Source: Macropodus opercularis (lineage: Eukaryota; Chordata; Actinopteri; Anabantiformes; Osphronemidae). Taken from it: a stretch of DNA of 64,000 nucleotides. This document shows positions 22,664-35,900 of this stretch, in pieces (position 1 is the stretch's first letter; each line of letters begins with the position of its first letter). The stretch spans positions 16,803,501 to 16,867,500 of the forward strand of contig CM061092.1 of NCBI GenBank assembly GCA_030770545.1, in the 5' to 3' direction. The notes beneath the pieces were generated by a model. That model was given only the letters and a program-made list of their open reading frames with translations. It was not told the origin of the DNA and made no database searches. Both the position numbers and the translations under genes were made by a program.

Positions 22664-25600
22664 ATGTACTTCAGGTTTTTAATTCTGCTTTATGGCCTTG
22701 GATTGGTAAGTGGAACTCCTTCATGTTACTATAATCTATGCTTTATGCTGCATCTTTATTGCAAACAAATAATTTTATTTTTGTCATTATTATTTTATTA
22801 TTTATCATACAGGCAGAAGCTAAGCCAGTAGGTGAAATACGTAAGTAATAAAATTTTTCTTTTCTTTATAATTATCTTGTGCATCAATGCAGTTTCTTAA
22901 TATATTGCTCAGTCTCCTCAGTTTAAAACATAATAAAATAGATGTTAATATAATAAAAATATATAAATGCTTGTATAATACACTAAAATACTAAAAACAT
23001 TTCCTAGTTTATAAAAAAGTAGGAATTAGTTAATGCCATGGAGAAATAGACACAACCATATGAATCCTACAACAAAACATAAACTGCAATTCAAATGTTT
23101 AAAGCTTGTGGGTTTTTGATTTTGTTTTGTTTTTTTAAATATTCTTTGTGACTGTGGTAATAAATAAAAGCCAATAAAACTTTTATAATTTAATGTCATT
23201 ATTGCTGACCTAACCTCCACAGAAACGGAAGCTAATGAAGGCCATGACTGGGACATCATAGACATCAATACAGGTCGTTAGTCTGTCTGTACCATATTTT
23301 CTTTGTTCTTGTAAGTCCTTTATTAACCGAGACAATTTTCCTTTCAGATGTTGGACTAGACCTGCTGGAGGGTGATATTAAGATGGATGAAGTATGTGCA
23401 AACATAAACTGTTACTAATATGTTTCAAGCTTCTGTTTATTTGGTCTATTAGGTAGAGACAGAGTTTCTAGTCACCTTTAGTAATGAAGTGTAATCTGTT
23501 GATTACACTCCCACTGTTGTGATTGGATGTTTTATGAACTACCTGCTAATGGAACCTAATGTCTTCTGACACCACTGTCATGTAAGACAAATATATCCAA
23601 TTTGAAAAAACATAGTTGGATGCTGGGCTAGACCTGCTGGAGGGTGATATTAAGATGGATGAGGTATGTGCAAAGATCATAATGATTTGAACCGTTTAAT
23701 TCTAGAAACCACCTGCTAACGGAGGCTAATGTTTTCAGACACTTTTGTCATGTAAAAAAATATGTCCAATTTGAAAAGACATAGTTGAAGTTTTACTGGT
23801 TAAAGTATTTTTCAAGTGTTCTATTTGTCTTATATCCAACTCTTCTACATTTGTTGTTTTCTTATAATTAGACTGTTGACAGAAACACCATCATAGGGGA
23901 GAAGTATCGCTGGCCCACAAGCGTTCCCTACTACTTAGAGAACAGCCTGGGTGAGGCACAGTTCCATGGAAATTCACACTTCCAGCACTGAAAACAGTAT
24001 TTACGGTGCTTCTTCATTGCTCATGTGTCCTACAATTTGTTATGTGTAGGTCTAGAGGCAAAGGCTGTAATCCTGAGCGTCTTCGATCAGTTCAGACTGA
24101 AGACCTGCATCGACTTTAAACCCTGGAAAGGAGAAGAGAACTACATCTCTGTGTTCAAAGGTGACGGGTAAGGTCCACATGTTTAAACTCGCACCAACTA
24201 ATATGTATTTTCATATTGATAACAGGCTCAATTATTTTATGTAATGTGAAAATAGTCATTTTGGGTGCAAGCACTGATACTTCTGTATTGAATCAAGAAC
24301 AGCTGCCAGCTGTGGGTTGTGCTGTGTCCTGCTTTGGTGTGTGTGACATTTCATCATCATACCTGTGCTGGATTTTTCATACGATCTTCAATCTCACTCT
24401 CTCTCTGCAGATGCTGGTCCTATGTAGGCAACAGGCATGTGGGAAAGCAGAATCTGTCAATCGGTATCCATTGTGATTTTGTAGGCATTGTTGAGCATGA
24501 GTTCCTGCATGCACTAGGTTTCTGGCACGAGCAGTCTAGAGATGATCGTGACGATTACATCGACATCAAATGGAATCAAATTAAACCTGGTAAGTCTACA
24601 GATTTACACAATACCAGCAACTTCAGCAAACATTGTTTTACTTTCACAATTGTGCTGCTTAGATCCAGTTGACATCTGGACTTGTGTTAGAAGTGTTGCT
24701 AATATCCATAGAAAGACTGTTACAAAGAACACTGTGCTGTTGTGAGTTTTCCTCCTTATGAATAATTTTATGAATATTGTAGAAAAGGTCAGTCCTTCGT
24801 GTACTGACCTAATATAGTGAATGACTCCTGTAATTGTATCTTCACAATAAATACCTGTTGTTCCACCCAAACTCAAAAACAATACAAAATGACCCAGACA
24901 TTTGTTATGTCCTCCTCAGGTCAAGAGCACAACTTTGAAAAACACAATGACACAGTGTCCAGTGCTCTAGGTGTTCCCTACGACTATGGCTCTGTGATGC
25001 ACTACGGTAAGACTGACTTCAGCATCAACTCTGAGCCCACCATCGTCACCAAGATCCCCCACTTCATGAATGTTATTGGTCAGAGGAAGGGGTTCAGTTC
25101 CAGTGACCTAATAAAACTCAACCGTCTCTACAACTGCAGTAAGTCATTCTGTGCATCTACTGAGACAGATACTATCATTGCACAAACTATTAGATGTTGC
25201 ATGAAAGTTGCTGTTAAACAATGTACTATGTCTTAAATTCAACATTCCATAGTTCTGTTTGTTATAGTATGAATATAATATGGGTTTGTGAGATGGTTCA
25301 ATGAGTTTTTAGACAACACTACACTGACCAAATGGTAAAATGGTATGATATGAATGGAATGGTAAAGACACACACAGTAAAATCATGTGGATTTAGACTC
25401 AATGTGTCATTTTGACATTCTCTCTGCAGCCAGATCTTCCACTTTTGTGGACAGCTGTGACTTTGAGGAGGACAACATCTGTGGGATGATTCAGATTCCT
25501 GGGAAAGGAAAGTGGGAACAACAATCATGTGTGAGAGGAGGGCCTCAAACGGACTTCACAAACATGGGACAATGCAAAGGTGAAACCCCTTTTGAACCAA

Positions 25601-28600
25601 AATACATTACGGTGCTAAAGTACATACCACATCTCTGTCTCTTTGTATTATGTATTTAAATATTAATATAGCTTATTTTGCAATATGACATTTATAAGTG
25701 CTGTGATCACTCCACATCACACAAAGTTCCAGGACAGAATGCAGTAGAAGATGAATTATGACCTTGTTGACTTTAAGTAGCACGAGTTAGCACTGCCACT
25801 TCATGGCAGGGGTCTCAAACTCAAATTACTTGGGCGCTGCAAGAGGCAGAGTGTTACAAATCGGCTGGTGTGGTAGAGGTGTGGACCCTATTGCAGACTC
25901 ACAAAAACTCACGTGACCTGGGACCATAGACAGCAACACTCAACACAAGGACAGAAACAAGAGGGCAGGCTTAAATACAGAACTAAACAGGAAATTAAAC
26001 ACAGGTGTAACCACTAATTGTAGGGGAAGAGCACAGAGGGAGAACGTGACGTTACAGGACAAACAAAACCTGGAGCCCTCAGTGCTTTGAGGGCTGGATC
26101 GTAACACAGAGTCTGGTTGAGGTTGGGTTGCATCACGTATTCCACAAAAAAAAGCTTTGTAGAAAAATCTAATAAAATGTCATTACTAATACTTCAATGG
26201 GTTCTTCTGAACATAAAACGTCCTGAATATGGACAGACTATTCAAGAACATGAAGAGTTCTGGCTTCTCTTGCCTCCTTCTTGCTGCCAGAGACCTGGCA
26301 GTGCTTCCTTTCACATTCAGTAGCTGAGCCAGATTTGGCTTAAGGGAGGAAGCAATTGATACCCTTAGTATGGCTTGAAGATGATCATCAAGTCTGGTTT
26401 AGAAATTTAATTTTTAATTTTACCCTCTTTTCAGCATTTTTACAATTGAAAGCTCTTTTTCTTTCTCTTAAGATTCTTAAGACAGCATTCACTGAAAAAA
26501 AAAGAAAAGAAAATCATATTGTAGTGATGCAGCTGCTGTCCCACAGTTTATGATTTAGAATAGCTATGTGTTCGTTATGTTCAGGTGTTGTAGTTTTAAT
26601 GTGTTTATTTGTTGTGTGTTATGTTGTAACGTGTGTAAAAGCGAAGGTTTTTGGCCGGCACCGTGATGTTAAGTGCTGGGTGTGCTGTTTCAGGGCAAAT
26701 TCAGCTGCAGCTTCTGACAGCAAGACTCTCACTCTGAGTCATAAGGCACTTTACCAGAGGTGAACTTAGTAGCTTAGCTGTTCCAGTTAGTTCACCAGCA
26801 GACATAGTCAATCCAATATAATACTTGCGAGCCGCATTAACATTAAACTTCTATATCGTCCTGCGGGCAGCCGGAGTTTGAGACCCCTGCTTTATGGCAT
26901 CTGCTCTGAGACAAAGTGCAAATTAAAGTAATTTGTTTTTACAAATTATGTAGTAGAGACATTTAAGACAATTAAATCAAACTCTATTAAAAGCTGTACT
27001 CTGTCTGACTCAGCAGGTCCTTATACAAAGAGACAATATTTCAAGTTAATCATACAACTCACTCTTGCAAGGAAACATGTATGTATTTTTGGAACGGATA
27101 TTTCTAAAAAGATTAAAAAATTTACAGTTCAAGAGTAATCTTTCACATTTGTCTTAGTCACATTATCTTATAATGTGACTCATCTACATGTGCTGTAACG
27201 TTACCTTCTTTGGACCCAGGAAAAGGCTACTTCATGCACTTCAATACATGTGGTGCTGAACTTGGTTCGCGGGCAGTCCTGGACAGTCGATGGCTTTATC
27301 CTAAACCTGGACCACAGTGTCTGCAGTTTTTTCTCTACAACACTGGGGCAAACGATGACGTTCTTAACATTTGGGTTCGAGAGTATGACCATGTCAACTC
27401 CAGTGGTAAAGCAAAGTTCTTCAAGAGCATTTCAGGTGACAAACACACACACATGTTGAATTACTTCTTGACCTGTAAAGTCCCTGTAAGCAGCAACAGA
27501 TAATTTAACAGCCTTATGTAAACTGCACCAGTTTTCAGTAAAATGTTTTTACGTCTTAACTACAGTTTACAGTTTAAATCTGTTCTGTTGCAGGAGGTGA
27601 AAAGGGCTCCTGGAATTTACATGCAGTGAATCTAAACATGACAAAGAAGAGCCGTGTGGTGTTTGAGGGTGTGAGAGGAAAGAGTCCATCAAAAGGCGGC
27701 TTCTCTCTGGATGACATTAACTTGTCTTCCACAAAGTGCCCTCAGCACGTCTGGCAGATTCACAATATGAAAAGTCGAATAGTCACGACACCAGCAGGGC
27801 AACAAATTTACAGCCCACGGTTTCTGTCTCCAGCAGGTTATTCCTTCCAGGTAAAGGCCTTCTTTTGTCACCTGTGTTTTAATGTTCATGTGTAAGTAAC
27901 AGAGGGTCATTGTCTCCATGGTTTATTCATTTATATGTGTGCCTGTTGTGGACCCTTGAACATGACATCATGTTGCTTTGTTCTATGCAGATATCTCTGT
28001 ACCCTAACGGCAGAAGTGACAATCCAGGTAACCTGGCCGTCTACTTCCACCTGACGTCAGGCCCCAACGATGATAAGCTGAAGTGGCCGTGTCCATGGTA
28101 CATGGCAACTATGGGCCTGATGGACCAGCAGTCAGACATTAGACAGCAAATTAACAGTTATCGAATGGTCGTCACTGACCCTGCCAAGAAGCATGGTATG
28201 AGAACAGAGGAGAATTCTGTCTGTCTCTGAGTTTGACAAATCTGACCTTTCATGTGTTTCTCTCAGGTGCTAATTTCTACTGGGATAATCCCAGAAAAGT
28301 GGGTTTTAAAGTGACCGAATCTGATGGCAGCTTTTATTATCGAGGTCCCGGTTGGGGATATAACAACCTTGTTTCCCATAGCGAACTGAGGAGCAGAAAC
28401 TTCATCAAAGGCGATGACGCTATCCTCCTCTTGAGTATGGAAGGTATAAACACTTTGAGCAGTTGGACGGAAATATGATATATCAGAAATCTATAATCTT
28501 TTCTTGAGCTTTCAACTTGTTTCTGAAAGTCTATGGTTGATGTGGTCTCTGTGTTTTCAGATGTATCCCACCTACTGGAAGCTCAGCCTCTGCCTCACTC

Positions 28601-28944
28601 TGCAGTGCGTGATGATGCTAGTCTGCTGAAAACCCAAGATCAAGGTGCTCCACGACAAGCTGCTAGTAACAGTATAGCGCTCGTTGTTGTGGCTGTGTGT
28701 GTGGCAACTTTTATGTTGATGATCTCTATGTTTATAACAGGACGCAGGACAAAGAAGAGAGGGAAGGAGGAGGCTCACAATGTGTTGTTCATAAAGCACA
28801 TGCCTGGATTTGTGGAAGTGAGCATGAGTCAGACATTTATCTCATTTACACTAATACAGCTAGGACAAGCTGTTGTGCTCATTGAATGTATCTTTTTAAT
28901 TACAGGAGTACCCAGAAAAAGAACCACTTCTGTCTAATCCATGA
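22664..28944 (+). CDS. mep1b: Meprin beta-like membrane metalloprotease, copy 3
   Basis: Coding exons: 22664-22705, 22813-22840, 23223-23273, 23348-23391, 23872-23950, 24050-24167, 24411-24589, 24920-25138, 25430-25579, 27220-27435, 27594-27850, 27991-28195, 28267-28443, 28561-28817, 28906-28944. They join in phase to 686 residues. The domain plan is that of copy 2: LEGD switch, HEFLHALGFWH, SVMHY, MAM, MATH, one membrane helix and tail, and no EGF module. Exons up to the MAM resemble copy 2, including the two extra MAM cysteines (codons 25528-25530 and 27249-27251). The MATH exons resemble copy 1 (GRSDNPGNLAVYF, GWGYNNLVSHSELR). Six bases are missing after the membrane helix, removing two residues in frame. 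The donor after 28195 reads GTATGA where the other copies have GTAAGA, which could weaken splicing. A second propeptide-exon copy lies in the intron. AATAAA at 29041. Confidence 0.85.
23620..23663 (+). pseudogene. Orphan duplicate of the propeptide exon in copy 3
   Basis: The 44 bases encoding GLDLLEGDIKMDE are repeated 272 bases after the true exon (23348-23391) with a good donor GTATGT. The polypyrimidine tract and CAG acceptor are replaced by CATAGTTGG, so it should not be spliced in. Its sequence (ATGCTGGGC, GATGAG) and the following intron match copy 1, whereas the sequence before it matches copies 2 and 4. It marks a recombination junction. Confidence 0.8.
25807..26889. mobile_element. 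hAT-like element in the MAM intron of copy 3, longer form
   Basis: It has the same ends (CAGGGGTCTCAAACTC, GAGTTTGAGACCCCTG) and the same flanking CTTCATGG and CTTTATGG as the element in copy 2. The insertion therefore predates the gene duplication. The left part keeps typical hAT sequence (ACTTGGGCGCTGCAAGAGGC, AGAGTCTGGTTGAGG) interrupted by a second element at 25852-26107. No full transposase frame is visible. Confidence 0.8.
25852..26107. mobile_element. Nested small element inside the hAT-like insertion
   Basis: A 256-base block runs from TGTTACAAATCGG to GGATCGTAACAC and is flanked by AGAG on both sides (25848, 26108). The surrounding hAT sequence continues without loss when it is removed. 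The inside (GGCTTAAATACAGAACTAAA, ACAGGTGTAACCACTAATTG) resembles the dispersed repeat at 41635-42525. Confidence 0.6.
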
Positions 28945-29185
28945 AGTGTTTTGTGTCAAAAGGAAAATCTAAACTAAAACTATTTCTGCAACATACTCAT
29001 ATCTATTTCTGTTTCCTTCATCTTTGCCTTGTATGACCTGAATAAACTCTCTCCAGCAGCATTTGATTTCACAATTTGTGCTCATTATCGCATCCATATC
29101 TCTTATCAGAATGAAGGTGATCATTGTAGTATAACATAGCCCATATGTGCTGTTTTACATGGAAGAGTCATGCAAATGTAAGCGC

Positions 29186-29780
29186 CCTGAAAAGAAGGGG
29201 ATTGATATGACGCACGACACACAACGACCTTTCTTCAGCTCACGTGTGTAATGAGTGAAAAGTACTACAAACAAATCGATACATACATACATATATACAT
29301 ACATATTCTCAGTGACATTACAACAATGTAACAAGCGGCTATTACAACGGAGACTGTAGCTAGCGCTCACGCACATGCCTGTTAGCATGTCACTGCTAAT
29401 ATAGCTAGCGGTCGATAATTAACATTATCTGCTAAAAGAGAACGTAACGTGAAAGGCTGGAAACACTCCTCTGAACAAATATGGACTATTAACTAAGACA
29501 TATTTTATTGTGAACGGTTAACAAAGCTTCTGTACCTGAAAAGAAGGGGATTGATATGACGCACGACACACAACGACCTTTCTTCAGCTCACGTGTGTAA
29601 TGAGTGAAGAAAGGGGTGCGGTGCGACCTTCAAAGACCCCCGTAATTTCGAACGCTGTGTTCCCTTCACTGTGGTCCGAACTGATATTGGCACAAACAAA
29701 CAGAAAATAATTTGCCAACATTGTAAACATAGAACTACTAATAAAACTTATCTGTCCACAACCTTATTCAATCTATCACA
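29186..29780 (+). mobile_element. hAT/ZBED-like fragment with a 74-base direct repeat
   Basis: This block interrupts the relic tail only in unit 3: the sequence after the GTGATCATTGTAG junction resumes with GACACAGTCCTTTACAATG near 29781, as at 19454. A 74-base string starting CCTGAAAAGAAGGGGATTGA occurs at 29186-29259 and, without mismatch, at 29535-29608. Near 29693 one frame reads KIICQHCKH followed by an Asn/Leu-rich stretch, like the start of a BED zinc finger of hAT transposases. A whole transposase is not present. Confidence 0.5.
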
Positions 29781-32700
29781 CAGACACAGTCCTTTACAAT
29801 GTTAAATTTGGTTTATCTTTCAGTCATGAATTTGTGTTACACTTACTGAGAATTAGGACTTTAATAAGCATATGTCTTTTAATCAGACTACATTATTATT
29901 CACGATTGTGATCCTGTGTTTAGTTGATTAATTATCTCCTGCTCTGCAGTGAATTTTGGTCTGTACTTTATAATTACCCATGTGTCTATAAATTCAATCC
30001 TTCAAACTCTATTTACCTCAAACATTCAGTCCTGTAGGTCGTGCATGTGGGTCTTTTTCTGTCCCTGTCCATGCTGTCTGCACCCCAGCACACGAATTAC
30101 ACAAGCCAACAGCATCATCTACATTAAAGTAAATTTATCACGCAGTGGGGACACGTGTTTCAGTCGCATTAAAATGACAGTAGGCATGAGACAAACAAGA
30201 TAAATAATACAAAATAATTGTCCACTAAGGTCAATGGGCACACAGGCAGTAACCCAAACAGTTAACCCAAAGACAAAGTACAGCAGTACAGAATCAAGTA
30301 CAAACAGTAGCAGGAAGACGGAGAAATGCACATGTCCAATATATTTATTTCACGAATAACCAGTAAAGCTGAAAACTGGATCTCAGATAAACACAGGAAG
30401 TGTCCAGCAAAAATAGAAGTGAATGCTCATTCCCATTCGCACACACAAACACACACTGGCGGCAGCTTAGGCTGACACGGTTCAGTGTCTTGCCCAAGGA
30501 CCACGCAGACACGAAAAGAACATGCAAACTCCACACATAAAGACCCCCGGTCGCCTTTGGAATCAAACCCAGGACCTACTCGCTGTGAGGCTCCAAATCA
30601 AATTTATCAAATTAATTTTACACATGCAATTGCTTATATTTTGGAAGTGGTTGTTATGCCTGTGTGCCCCCCTGCACCTAAAGACTGCTCTGGAATGACA
30701 AACTCACAAAACAGGATTCGAAAATAAACTACAGCATCTCCAACAGGAGACAGAAACAGACCAACTGGCTACAAGACTGACAGAAAACAGGATTTAACAT
30801 CAACATGAGAAACATCAACAAACCGACACACAGAGGGCAGGTTAAATGTGCAGTGATGTCAGAAAACGAACATAACAGGAGGGTTAAATATAAAACCAGA
30901 CAGGAAATTAACAAAGGGCGCAACCGATAACGAGGGAGGCAAGACCACAAAACCAAGAAACAGACACAGGGATCAAGGCTGACATAGGACCCAGCCCGCG
31001 GTTGGATGACTGTGACAGTTGTGTCTTTTTCATTACAGGAGTAAACAGAAAAAGTGTCTTTTCTCCATGAAGAAAAGTCTAAACTAAAATAATCTCTACA
31101 ACATATTTGTATCTACTTCTGCTTCATCTTTGTCTTGTGTAACCTGTCTTGAGTAAACCTTCTGGCAGCATTTGATGTCATCATTTGTTCTTATCATCAC
31201 ATCATATCCATTACTAATCAGAAAGTGAGTGATTATAATAGTTAAGTTTACGAGACCAGATACTGATTTGAATTGATGATTGCAGTATTCTTGCAGATCT
31301 GGTCAAATCACAGAGAGGCACCATAGCTGCCATGGCATAATAAGTTACTGTAAATTAACCAGGACTTGGAGCTTTTCATTGTCAGCATAATGTAGTATGT
31401 CTGTCTTATTTTAAAGACGAATAAAATCAGTTTATTGAATCCACCCTAAGCCAACTATTATCCACAGTTTGAGTGTCTTTTTTTTCAGGAGGACTTTTAA
31501 AAACAGCACTGCCCTTCGATTTAATGTGAACAACTGTATGTGTAACATTGTGTGTGACTGGCAGTCTCCCTCAGTGACCAGTGGGCATGGACTGATTTTT
31601 GTGAGGAAAAGCGTTTTGAAGGGATGGGTAACATTGTCTCATCAACTGTAATTTTATTTACAGTTAAATGGAAATTTTGGTCTTTAATAAAATAACTTAT
31701 TTCATCAGTGCCTTGTCTTTCATTGGAAATGAAGGTGCTGGCCACAAAATTTCATCACACATTACAAAAACATTTATGTTGAAATTTGAGCAAACAAACC
31801 ACTAATCAACAAAATAATGGCAGTCTACTTGTGGTTCTTTTCTTTTCCAAATGTAAAATGGGAAGCATTGGGAGGTTTCAAGGTTTTAGCAGACATCTTG
31901 GCAGACACCCTCTCAACTTTTAGCTTATTGCTTATTCTTAAGCTTATTGTTAAAAGTTCATATAGTTGGGTGACTGATTTAGAAGGCTGAGGGATATCCC
32001 CTAATAATTCCTCAATATCCTCTCACGCTAACTGGTTAACCCTTGTGCATCCTTCGAGGGGTCAAAATAAAAAATAGGGGGCTCAAAGGTCAAAAACCAC
32101 ACAAGGGTTGGATAAAACAGCTGCAGACAGATGATAAATCACAACACGCTTAATCTAGATGAACGGTTGGATGAACTTGGTTATCAGAAGACCCAGATGT
32201 GTTCACTTGCATTGTGTGTTGAAACTGTACTAAAGTAGTAGAGTATTAATCAATGTTAACATAAACTCCACGTGGATTATTATAGTAACTGAATATATAT
32301 TAGGGCAAATGTTCAACCCACTGAGCCTCGACTATTTTAGATACTCAGTGATGCTATCTTAGTAAGCTTTTATCCTAAATGAAACCATGCTTATTTCTCA
32401 TATCTTACATTTATTTTATCATTGTATCTGTGACAACCAAGGCACATGATAATAGCATGTTGAGGTGGTAAGTAGGTGGAGAAGCATGTATCAGAAACTG
32501 ATAATAAATAATAAATACTGTACAATGATAGAATTAGATCAATAGAGTGCATAGGAAATACTGAAAATCCAGAACATATATTGAAGGGACATTACACCAG
32601 TATTATTCAAATATTATCTGCCATAACTAAGGCAAGAAAACTATTTGCAGATTTTACCACTTGTCATTATAACTTAACGTTTGTGTGTTTAAAACACACC

Positions 32701-32957
32701 AGTCAACAGACACTGAGATACTGTTTTAGTTGCTTCAATTTCTGTCAAATGAGTTAAATGAAAATTTCATCATATTTACTTGTTGAAACCTAATTTCCTC
32801 AAAGTCTTGCCTTTCTATAGAAATTATCTCAATACCTGTCATATTTCAACACTGTTCAGCAATAAAATAAACACCGTTGTTCTTTGCAGCTCAGTTTGGC
32901 TTTTTAATCTACCAGGGTCATTCATCTACTACTGGGTGTGTGTCTGCAACTGCAGTC
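29781..32957. other. Relic tail and 5' flank of meprin copy 4
   Basis: No working exon is present. 30430-30600 and 30715-31010 hold the same dispersed repeats as unit 2, with a local extra block near 30655-30735 and loss of the TATAGCGC part. 31035-31200 is the decayed last exon (GGAGTAAACAGAAAAA) plus 3' UTR. The rest matches 20890-22663 almost base for base. Confidence 0.6.
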
Positions 32958-35900
32958 ATGTACTTCAGGTTTTTAATTCTGCTCTATGGCCTTGGATTGG
33001 TAAGTGGAACTCCTTCATGTTACTATAATCTATGCTTTACGCTGCATCTTTATTGCAAACAAATAATTTTATTTTTATCATTATTATTTTATTATTTATC
33101 ATACAGGCAGAAGCCAAGCCAGTAGGTGAAATACGTAAGTAATAAAATTTTTCTTTTCTTTATAATTATCTTGTGCATCAATGCAGTTTCTTAATATATT
33201 GCTCAGTCTGCTCAGTTTAAAACATAAAAAAATAGATGTTAATATAATAAAAATATATAAATGCATGTATAATACACTAAAATACTAAAAACATTTCCTA
33301 GTTTATAAAAAAGTAGGAATGACTTAATGTCATGGAGAAATAGACACAACCATATGAATCCTACCACAAAACATAAACTGCAATTCAAATGTTTAAAGCT
33401 TGTGGGTTTTTGATTTTGTTTTGTTTTTTAAATATTCTTTGTGACTGTGGTAATAAATAAAAGCCAATAAAACTTTTATAATTTAATGTCATTATTGCTG
33501 ACCTAACCTCCACAGAAACGGAAGCTAATGAAGGCCATGACTGGGACATCATAGACATCAATACAGGTCGTTAGTCTGTCTGTACCATATTTTCTTTGTT
33601 CTTGTAAGTCCTTTATTAACCGAGACAATTTTCCTTTCAGATGTTGGACTAGACCTGCTGGAGGGTGATATTAAGATGGATGAAGTATGTGCAAACATAA
33701 ACTGTTACTAATATTTTTCAAGCTTCTGTTTATTCGGTCTATTAGGTAGAGACAGAGTTTCTAGTCACCTTTAGTAATGAAGTGTAATCTGTTGATTACA
33801 CTCCCGCTGTTGTGATTGGATGTTTTATGAACTACCTGCTAATGGAACCTAATGTCTTCTGACACCACTGTCATGTAAGACAAATATATCTAATTTGAAA
33901 AAACATAGTTGAAGTTTTACTGGTTAAAGTATTTTTCAAGTGCTCTTTTTCTATATATCCAATTCCTCTACATTTGTTGTTTTCTTATAATTAGACTGTT
34001 GACAGAAACACCATCATAGGGGAGAAGTATCGCTGGCCCACAAGCGTTCCCTACTACCTAGAGAACAGCCTGGGTGAGGCACAGTTCCATGGAAATTCAC
34101 ACTTCCAGCACTGAAAACAGTATTTACGGTGCTTCTTCATTGCTCATGTGTCCTACAATTTGTTATGTGTAGGTCTAGAGGCAAAGGCTCTAATCCTGAG
34201 CGTCTTCGATCAGTTCAGACTGAAGACCTGCATCGACTTTAAACCCTGGAAAGGAGAAGAGAACTACATCTCTGTGTTCAAAGGTGACGGGTAAGGTCCA
34301 CATGTTTAAACTCGCATTTTCATATTGATGACAGGCTCAATTATTTTATGTAATGTGAAAATAGTCATTTGGGGTGCAAGCACTGGTACTTCTGTATTGA
34401 ATCAAGAACAGCTGCCAGCTGTGGTTTGTCCTGCTTTGTTGTTTGTGAAATTTTCATCATCATACCTGTGCTGAGTTTTTCATACGAACTTCAATCTCAC
34501 TCTCTCTCTGTAGATGCTGGTCCTCCGTAGGCAACAGGCATGTGGGAAAGCAGAATCTGTCAATCGGTATGCGCTGTGATACTGTAGGCACTGTTGAACA
34601 TGAGTTCCTGCATGCGCTAGGCTTCTGGCACGAGCAGTCTAGAGCTGACCGCGACGATTACATCAACATCAAGTGGGATCAAATTAAACCTGGTAACACA
34701 TCTTGAATTACAAGTCTACACACTGACACAATACCAACAACTTCAGCAAACATTGTTTTACTTTCACTATTGTGCTGCTTAGATCCAGTTGACATCTGGA
34801 TTTGTGTTAGAAGTGTTGCGAATATCCATAGAAAACTATAGACTGGAAATTGTGTGTAAGTTATGCACAGTTCCTTCATGTGCTCTCATGTCTGGTTACA
34901 AACACTGTGCTGTTGTTCTCCTCCTGATGAATTATTTTATGAATCTTCTAGAAAAAGTCAATCCTTTGTGTACTTACCTAATATAGTGAATGACTCTTAA
35001 ATCTTATTGTCTCCTTATGCCTTATGCTACAATTAAAAGCTTGCTCTATGTGGGATTTGTTGGGCTTAGTTGTGTAAGGTCTTAAACCTTACTTGTGAAG
35101 TGCCTTGAGATAACTGATGTTGTGAATTGGCACTATATAAATAAAACTGAATTGAATTGTATATATTTTTACTTATCATGCAGAGATTTGTGGAAAACCA
35201 ATGTTGTTCTACCCAAAATCAAAAACAATTCTAAATCCCTGACATTTGTCATGCCCTCCTCAGGTCATAAGCACAACTTTAAAAAACACAATGACACGGA
35301 GTCCAGTGCTCTAGGTGTTCCCTACGACTATGGCTCTGTGATGCACTACAGGAAGACGGCCTTCAGCATCAACTCTAAGCCCACCATCGTCACCAAGATC
35401 CCCTACTTCATGAATTTGATTGGTCAGAGGAAGGGGTTTAGTGCCAGTGACCTAATAAAACTCAACCGTCTCTACAACTGCAGTAAGTCATTCTGTGCAT
35501 CTATTACTGAGACAGATACTGTCAATGCACAAACTTTTAGTTTTATGAAAGTGGCTAAAAATACAATAATTACCCAATATTTCCAATATCTCAAATTCAA
35601 CATTTGATATATTGTGTATGTTCCATCATGAATAAAATATAGATTGATAAGATAATTCAATGAGATATTGTTGTTCAGATAATATAATATTGACCTTCAG
35701 CTGATTATTTCATGCACAGAACCCATTCAAGACTTTACAGAAGCTACTCTACTACTTGAACCTCACATACACCCCCGTGTTTAGCCCTTCATTATCAGCA
35801 TCATGCAATTTATAATTATTATGTCTAATACCAAAGCACAATAGCATCTTTATGGCATTTAAGTCTTTCTGGAATGTTAAAGACATACAAACATTTTGAT

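Larger units (their letters stand above)
19387..29121 (+). repeat. Tandem unit 2: relic tail plus meprin copy 3
   Basis: It starts and ends with GGTGATCATTGTAG like unit 1. Relative to unit 1 it gained a second propeptide-exon block (23620) and retains a longer hAT-like insertion. The start-codon spacing from copy 2 to copy 3 is 9179 bases, and from copy 3 to copy 4 it is 10294. Confidence 0.8.

Noticed and set aside
29186..29608. CRISPR-like array
   Set aside because: Only two 74-base copies with one spacer in a vertebrate genome; a mobile-element origin fits better.
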